Positions 58,581 to 64,000 of a DNA stretch of 64,000 bases are shown in pieces. The position numbers were made by a program, and so were the translations under genes. The number at the start of each line of letters is the position of its first letter. The first letter of the stretch is position 1. The notes under the pieces are model-generated. The model worked only from the letters and a program-made list of their open reading frames with translations, ran no database searches and had not been told where the DNA came from. Origin of the DNA: Phoebastria nigripes. Its lineage: Eukaryota > Chordata > Aves > Procellariiformes > Diomedeidae. The DNA is taken from NCBI GenBank assembly GCA_035582835.1, contig JAYKAV010002109.1:4161797-4225796 (forward strand), written 5' to 3'.

Positions 58581-59207
58581 ATCAAAAAAGAGAGAGGTTC
58601 ATACACAGGCCATTTCAGTACACCTAATATCTGACATACCTTCTGGAGGTGCTTCTCAATCTCATGAGTTAATCAACTTCTAAGCTGCCTCACGTAAGTG
58701 CTGAAGTGGAATGAACCTGAGTCAACCCAGGCCTTTCCTAAAGCTGCACACCTGTGAAGAGTAGGAGACTGAACCCAAACTACTGAAATCCCTAGGCTAT
58801 CAGCAAAGCCATTGGAACCTGCTCCTCCCTTTCTGATCGTACCNGAGCTCCTTAGCTTTGGATTTCGGTTATCTTTTATTCAGCTTTGGAAGGTTTATAA
58901 ATCCCAGTCACGCTGGTAGGTTCCTTAACAAGTGTTGCCCGTGCCATTCAAAACATTGGATGAAGAGCACCATATAGACACAAAGTAGCATGTGTAAACT
59001 AGTATTTTTAAGAAGTATTTTTGTATTTACACTGTTATCAGAGCTTCAGAAATTCTGTCTGTGGCATCCAAAGAGAAGTCAGTAAGGTTACCACATGCAA
59101 GTAAAATTAGTTAGCATCACTGGTATAATTAGTCCAGAGACAGCCCTCTTAAGAGGCATAAAACAATCTCTCTTCCAGCTCCTACTCCTGATTTTCCCTT
59201 AAGCCCT
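58581..59207. other. anonymous non-coding sequence
   Basis: Nothing recognised. Isolated N at 58844. Confidence 0.5.
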
Positions 59208-59345
59208 TTATGACAATGAGCAAATCTATTAGGCTTTCTGTGGCTTCATCTCCCCATCTACAAAATAGAAGAAAAACCCCCAAACCACAACAGCTTTCTC
59301 AGAAGAACACCATCAATGAAGCACTTTGGGATCGTAAGATACAGA
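59208..59345 (+). repeat. MIR/CORE-SINE 3' relic
   Basis: TATGACAATGAGCAAATCTA, TCTGTGGCTTCATCTCCCCA with TCTACAAAATAGAAG, and finally AATGAAGCACTTTGGGATC follow the order GTGACCTTGGGCAAGTCAC, CTGTGCCTCAGTTTCCCCAT, CTGTAAAATGGG and AAAGCACTTTGGGAT of MIR-type elements. Confidence 0.6.
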
Positions 59346-62300
59346 GCATCAACAACTGATACTGACTGCAAAATACAGAGAGCCTACAGCTATAACAGCT
59401 CCTCCTCATTTAGCAAGATTTTTGCCTGAGAACAGAATGCACTGTTAGTTCACTGATTATCACACATATTCCAAGTGTATGCCTGCCACTGAATTCAGCC
59501 GAGTCATGAGTTGTGAAATAGTGAAAGCTCATTTGCGTTACCATGAATAAATACCTTGTAAACAGAACTAGCTGGGGTGGAGTGTTACTGTGTCTATGTT
59601 TGCATAACACTTTTTTTCAGCACAGCTCTATGAGGATGTATTAAACTGACATTGATTAAAAGTTACAGAATTCAGTTATATTTAGAACTTAATTTAAAAT
59701 CTTAAAAACACCCTGAGGCCAGCTGTAGGAAGACAAAGCATCATTTTCTAATTAATTTTAATGGAAGCACTTTCAAATTTTATTTTACTGAAGAGCAACT
59801 GAATTTTGAATATTTTTGGAGCCTTTTAGAATGAAAAAATCACTTTTGCAAATACAGTTAATCTGAACAAGTTCTTCTCTACACCACCACCAATTTTTAT
59901 TTTTATACTATCCTCTATCTCATAATACTGGTAATTTCCTGTCAATCATTAGGTAAACTATATTTTCCCCAAGATTTTAGTTTAAAAAAACATTTCCAAT
60001 CCGAAGGAAAAAAGATGTGAAATCAAGCATAAGTAAGTATCAGACTTTTTGCTTTAAAACAATTACAGGAATTCCCAGATGCCTGTTATAGAAACAGAGA
60101 AAATAGAATTTTCTCAACTCAGCCAACCTGCCCTATCAATGAAAGGGACAAGAATGCCAAAAAAGAAAAAATTAGTTTAAATAGCTACTTACTAGGTCAT
60201 TGAAGAGATAACCCATTTAAGTCTGTTTCAGATATTGCTTTCTTTTCAAACCANTTAAATCTATTTGTTCTGGTATTCTTATTAGTCCAATCTTTTACAA
60301 TGAAGACCATCTTTTGAGATGTACCCAGCACCCAGTTTGTGTGTCAGAGGAAAGTGTACACAGTATTTCAAACAATCAGGCTAAACATTTGCTTATTACC
60401 CACTCAGTTCATTTACTTACTTTTTTTTTTAAACTTAGATATCTAAATACTTACCTATTATTAGAAATGAAAGGAATTTCCATAAGAATGAGTACTGCCT
60501 ATACATGTCTCACAGAGTTTAGACCTTGGTGTATTTTTGTTTTGTTTCCTACTATCTTGGGTCAATACCTGCTACTAGCAAAGATCAGAGAAAGAAAAAG
60601 ATAGTTTGCACCACATTCATGTTCCTCCAGCCTTGACACTGTTTAAACAGCTACAGACACTGCCTTAAGTTTTAATAACATTAGAACAAATCTAAACTAC
60701 ACCTAGCAATTCATGGTAAAATCAGCAGTTTCAGCTCCTGAGTTAACTGAAGTGCAGAATAAAATAGCCGTAAGTCTTCTGATGTGTATCATCTTAGCTG
60801 CATGAGCAAAGGGAAAGTAAATTTAGAGGATAGTATGTGGGCTCTCTTTCAACTGAGGGCTCTGTAACAGAACTTTTACATTTAGGGCAACAATATTTCC
60901 CTTGATATCAGTGAGTTTGTTTACTTGTGTGTGTCCCAGTGTGATAAGGGGTTGACCTGAAACAAACAAACAAAAAATTTAAGTATGCTATTGCAGAATC
61001 ATAATGACTTTTTCTATAAGCAATTGATTTACCGTTTAAAGTTTGTTTTTATCACGAATGTTCATACAATTGTATGAATGATTTGTACATTTTAAAAAAA
61101 CTATTATATTTCCATGTACAATAATTTTGCAGCTTTGTTCACGTTCATCCATCCGTGGATAGATACAATACTGTATGGCTTATTTGATCAATCATACAAA
61201 ATTGAAAGTATTAAATAAAATCAGTTTTGATATATTCACTCATGCCTCTCCTGTGACTGCCATCCTTATTTTGAATCAAGGTAAATGCTGACTAAAATGT
61301 GATCTTTTTACTTGTAAGGTATTATGCAAGCTTCACTTAGGGCTACACAAAACCCTTCCAGATACTTCGATGCTGCTGCAGCATGGCCTCTGCTATCCAA
61401 GCACTCAACCTTTCAGGTTCAAAATAAAATATTTAGGTTTGGTAACAGAATTTATGTGTGTAAAATGAGTGCCATATCTAAGAATAATAAAAAGGAAATG
61501 AGACAGTACTATCTTACTGTCTTTTTACAGAAACATTATTTAAATACTCATTTCAAATAGTTTACCCAAAACAGTAGAGGATTGCAGGTTGAACTTCCAA
61601 GCACATAAGAAGTTTTTAAAAACTCACGTAGAGGCTCTAGTAATGCTCAAGCATATTCCTATAATTAGTTAGCTAGCTTCCATGATAATCATGTACATGT
61701 GTATCACCATTAATAAAGCTTTGGGATAAGAGTTTTAAAAATATTTACATGTCTTAGTCAACTAATTTACTTTGATACACTCACTGTATCAACAGCATAC
61801 AACCCATTTTGCTTATTGCAGTACTCCAACATTATTTTTCAGGATTTCAGTGCTACTTCCTTTATCATGGTTAATCAAAATATTTAAGCTATCTAAACCC
61901 CACAAAATACCTTACTGCTTGCACATCCTCATGGACAATGGATTTTTTCAATAACCCAACTTTGAGAACGTATTTCTAGCAATCTGACTTACGCCTCACT
62001 TTCTTCAAATGATAAGGATGACAGGGAACATTATTGGTGTTTCCTTAATTTCTAATTATATTTGCTCATAAAGAAGTTAATAAAACTTTATGCAACCTAT
62101 TTTGGTAGGATCTCTTTTCAAGGTTCCAGTTTGATGTTGCCTTTCAGATCAAAAAGGAACAATTCAATCGAGTTCAAATACGTTTCAGAAATAGGATGTC
62201 AGCAATATAAGTTAGAAGCATGACTGTAATGAACTGAAGGATAATCACAGCTGACTACCATTCACTAGTTCACATTGGAAACATTTATCATGAAACTTTC

Positions 62301-63639
62301 TCTTAAATGAAACTTTGCAATTCAACAGCAATATCTGTCAACTAAAGGGAGAAATGACAGAATTGTTCAATGTAAGTCTCGTTCACTAGGACTTGGATTT
62401 TTTTTCTTTTAAAAGAAAGGATGTCTTATGATTAAAACATCATTATAAATGAGATGGTAGCCTGTCATGTGGAAAATTGAGATTCTCTGGTTCTGGTGAA
62501 CTGCCTTCCAGCCTGAGGGTTTTTAACTAACTTAAGTGACAGGCCTTCTTGTCTCACTAGTTTACATATTTAATTTTGCATTAACTGTTTTCATGTAGAC
62601 CTTTTATTGTTTACTGTGCTTCAAGATATAAAATATGCTTATTGTCTTCTTGCTTTTATTAATATGCAGTCATATATATGTATGATCATATACAGAGTAC
62701 CATATACAGTCACTTCATTTGGATGAAGACATTAAAATCTATTGACATTACCCCCACTGCAATAGGAGTTTCTTTTTCTCGAATGACTAAAATGTAAAGG
62801 AGCTACACAAGCATAAGATTTTTATTGTTGGAAGGTTTCTTGTTCTTCAGTGTAAAAGTTCCACCAGCCACACTGAACAGTTTCACTAGTGTACCATTTT
62901 TTTCTGTTCTTTCATGATTTTAACGTAGATTAGATTGACAGTAACCACATTTTTCTTTTAAGGCCAAAATATATGTTTTCCTATTAGATCTTGAAGGGAT
63001 AACATCAATGGTTGACCTCAATTCTTGCAGACTATTCTACTAAATGCATTCCTATTATATTTGCCAATCAGTTAAAAGATTTTTGTCAGACCTAAGTACT
63101 TTGCCTCTATCAGCTATGATCAAACGGGGTCAGGACCTCCAATTTTAGAGGATTTTTTTTTTCTTCTTCTCCTCCCAGGAAGATACCAAAAGACTATGTT
63201 TTAGTGACTGATAGTCACAGGTCAAATTCATACTCCAATATGCAACCCAAAGGAATGTCTTAGTGTAAAAAAGNGGAGAAAGCTGCAGCAGCAGTCACTT
63301 CTAGGATATTCATGCATCATAAAAGATAAAGAAGTCTCCTGAGTGTTTGTATCTTTTTCTAATTTCCCATCTCATAATTGTTTAATGGCACAATGAGTCA
63401 TGGTGTCTAAGCTCTGTGTCAGCAGGCAGATGCAAATCTCACTGAAGCCAAGGAGAATGCTACCTATTAATGTCAGGGTAAATCAGGTTCTTTATGCTTC
63501 TTACTTACCCAATCTTTACTGAGATTGCTGATTAAGTACATGTATGAGTGTATCTAGCTTTGTTTCAGAGAAATATAGTTGCGTGAAGATGGTATTTCTC
63601 CATTTAGAGATCACACTGACGTATGACACGCAAAGGTCT
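59346..63639. other. long anonymous AT-rich non-coding stretch
   Basis: No gene supported. An 18-bp perfect palindrome (TTCATACAATTGTATGAA) lies at 61061-61078. A CAAACAAACAAACAAA run is near 60961-60976. Isolated Ns at 60254 and 63274. Confidence 0.5.
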
Positions 63640-63950
63640 GCTCACCCAAAAACCTGCTTTGAGTAGGCTACCTTAATGATCACTTCACCTATGGAGGCTA
63701 GGTGGGAAACTTTGCCGGGCTGCTGGGCTAACTCTGTCCTGTGACTTGCACCGAACCCCAGAGGCTGGGAGCAGCNTACCTCATGCACCTTCACAATACA
63801 GGGGCAGGAACAGTGCAGGGTGCTGCCCACCACACACATTTTTGGCACTGGGCACAGAAGGTTGGTACCTGTGGCGTGGTGCAATGTGGTGCAAGGCAGT
63901 AAGGCAGTAGGAACTACAGTGAGGTTAAACAAGGTACCTCTGAAGGACTA
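63640..63950. other. GC-richer patch, unidentified
   Basis: Composition shifts upward in GC, with short local repeats (GTGGTGCAATGTGGTGCAAG; AAGGCAGTAAGGCAGTAGG). The minus-strand 96-codon frame has no domain. It could be an old LTR or other repeat. N at 63776. Confidence 0.25.
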
Positions 63951-64000
63951 CAAGTCAGTCTAATCAAACATGATCTGGTTAGCGTGTATCTCTATGGCAC

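Noticed and set aside
1..64000. tRNA, rRNA, CRISPR array, operons, phage or insertion-sequence genes
   Set aside because: No tRNA B-box arrangement, no regularly spaced direct repeats and no contiguous long coding frames; the window is vertebrate non-coding DNA.
1..64000. Scattered TATAAA and AATAAA hexamers as promoters or poly-A sites
   Set aside because: Expected often by chance in AT-rich DNA; only those inside the LTR have supporting context.

Overview
The window reads as AT-rich, non-coding vertebrate DNA, almost certainly avian. The evidence for a bird is the repeat content: 3' ends of CR1 LINEs with the bird-type terminal octamer (copies ending near 28545, 34999 and 55300, all in minus orientation), a solo LTR of the type widespread in bird genomes (23524-24074, intact 5-bp target duplication), and a thin background of very old amniote repeats (MIR/CORE-SINE and L3/CR1-like relics). 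There is no operon structure, no ribosome-binding-site pattern and no recognisable protein family outside one LINE tail. I could not place the window in a named gene; it is either a gene desert or the inside of a very long intron.

Layout. 1-23.5 kb: unique AT-rich sequence with homopolymer tracts (T at 1.7 and 9.0 kb, C at 4.4 and 17.9 kb, A at 17.7 kb), stretches that look like conserved non-coding elements (5.2-5.4, 9.2-9.6, 15.9-16.1 kb), and a MIR-like SINE at 23.0 kb. 23.5-24.1 kb: solo LTR, minus strand, with CCAAT, CRE, TATA and poly-A signals in proper order. 24-42 kb: unique sequence with two CR1 tails (28.5 and 35.0 kb), a 26-bp perfect palindrome (34.15 kb) and a long CNE-like block (40.3-40.9 kb). 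42.3-42.9 kb: a GC-rich, CpG-depleted patch ending in A10, the most unlike its surroundings. 43-55 kb: a CNE-like block with a microexon-shaped segment (43.9-44.5 kb), a TAATAG-type microsatellite (45.5 kb), and the two longest open frames outside repeats (50.4 and 51.7 kb), neither convincing. 55-64 kb: an old CR1 copy, two MIR relics (57.7, 59.2 kb) and GC-richer patches of unknown origin (58.1-58.6, 63.6-63.95 kb).

Genes. I call no protein-coding gene. Most 60-140-codon open frames here begin at GTG or TTG codons, lie on both strands without order, or sit inside repeats. A few short open segments are flanked by good acceptor and donor sites and are listed as low-confidence exon candidates; in 64 kb of vertebrate DNA several such decoys are expected by chance. 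I found no evidence for an undescribed biological system. The items most worth checking are the GC-rich A-tailed patch, the promoter-competent solo LTR, the exon-shaped segments and the CNE-like blocks.
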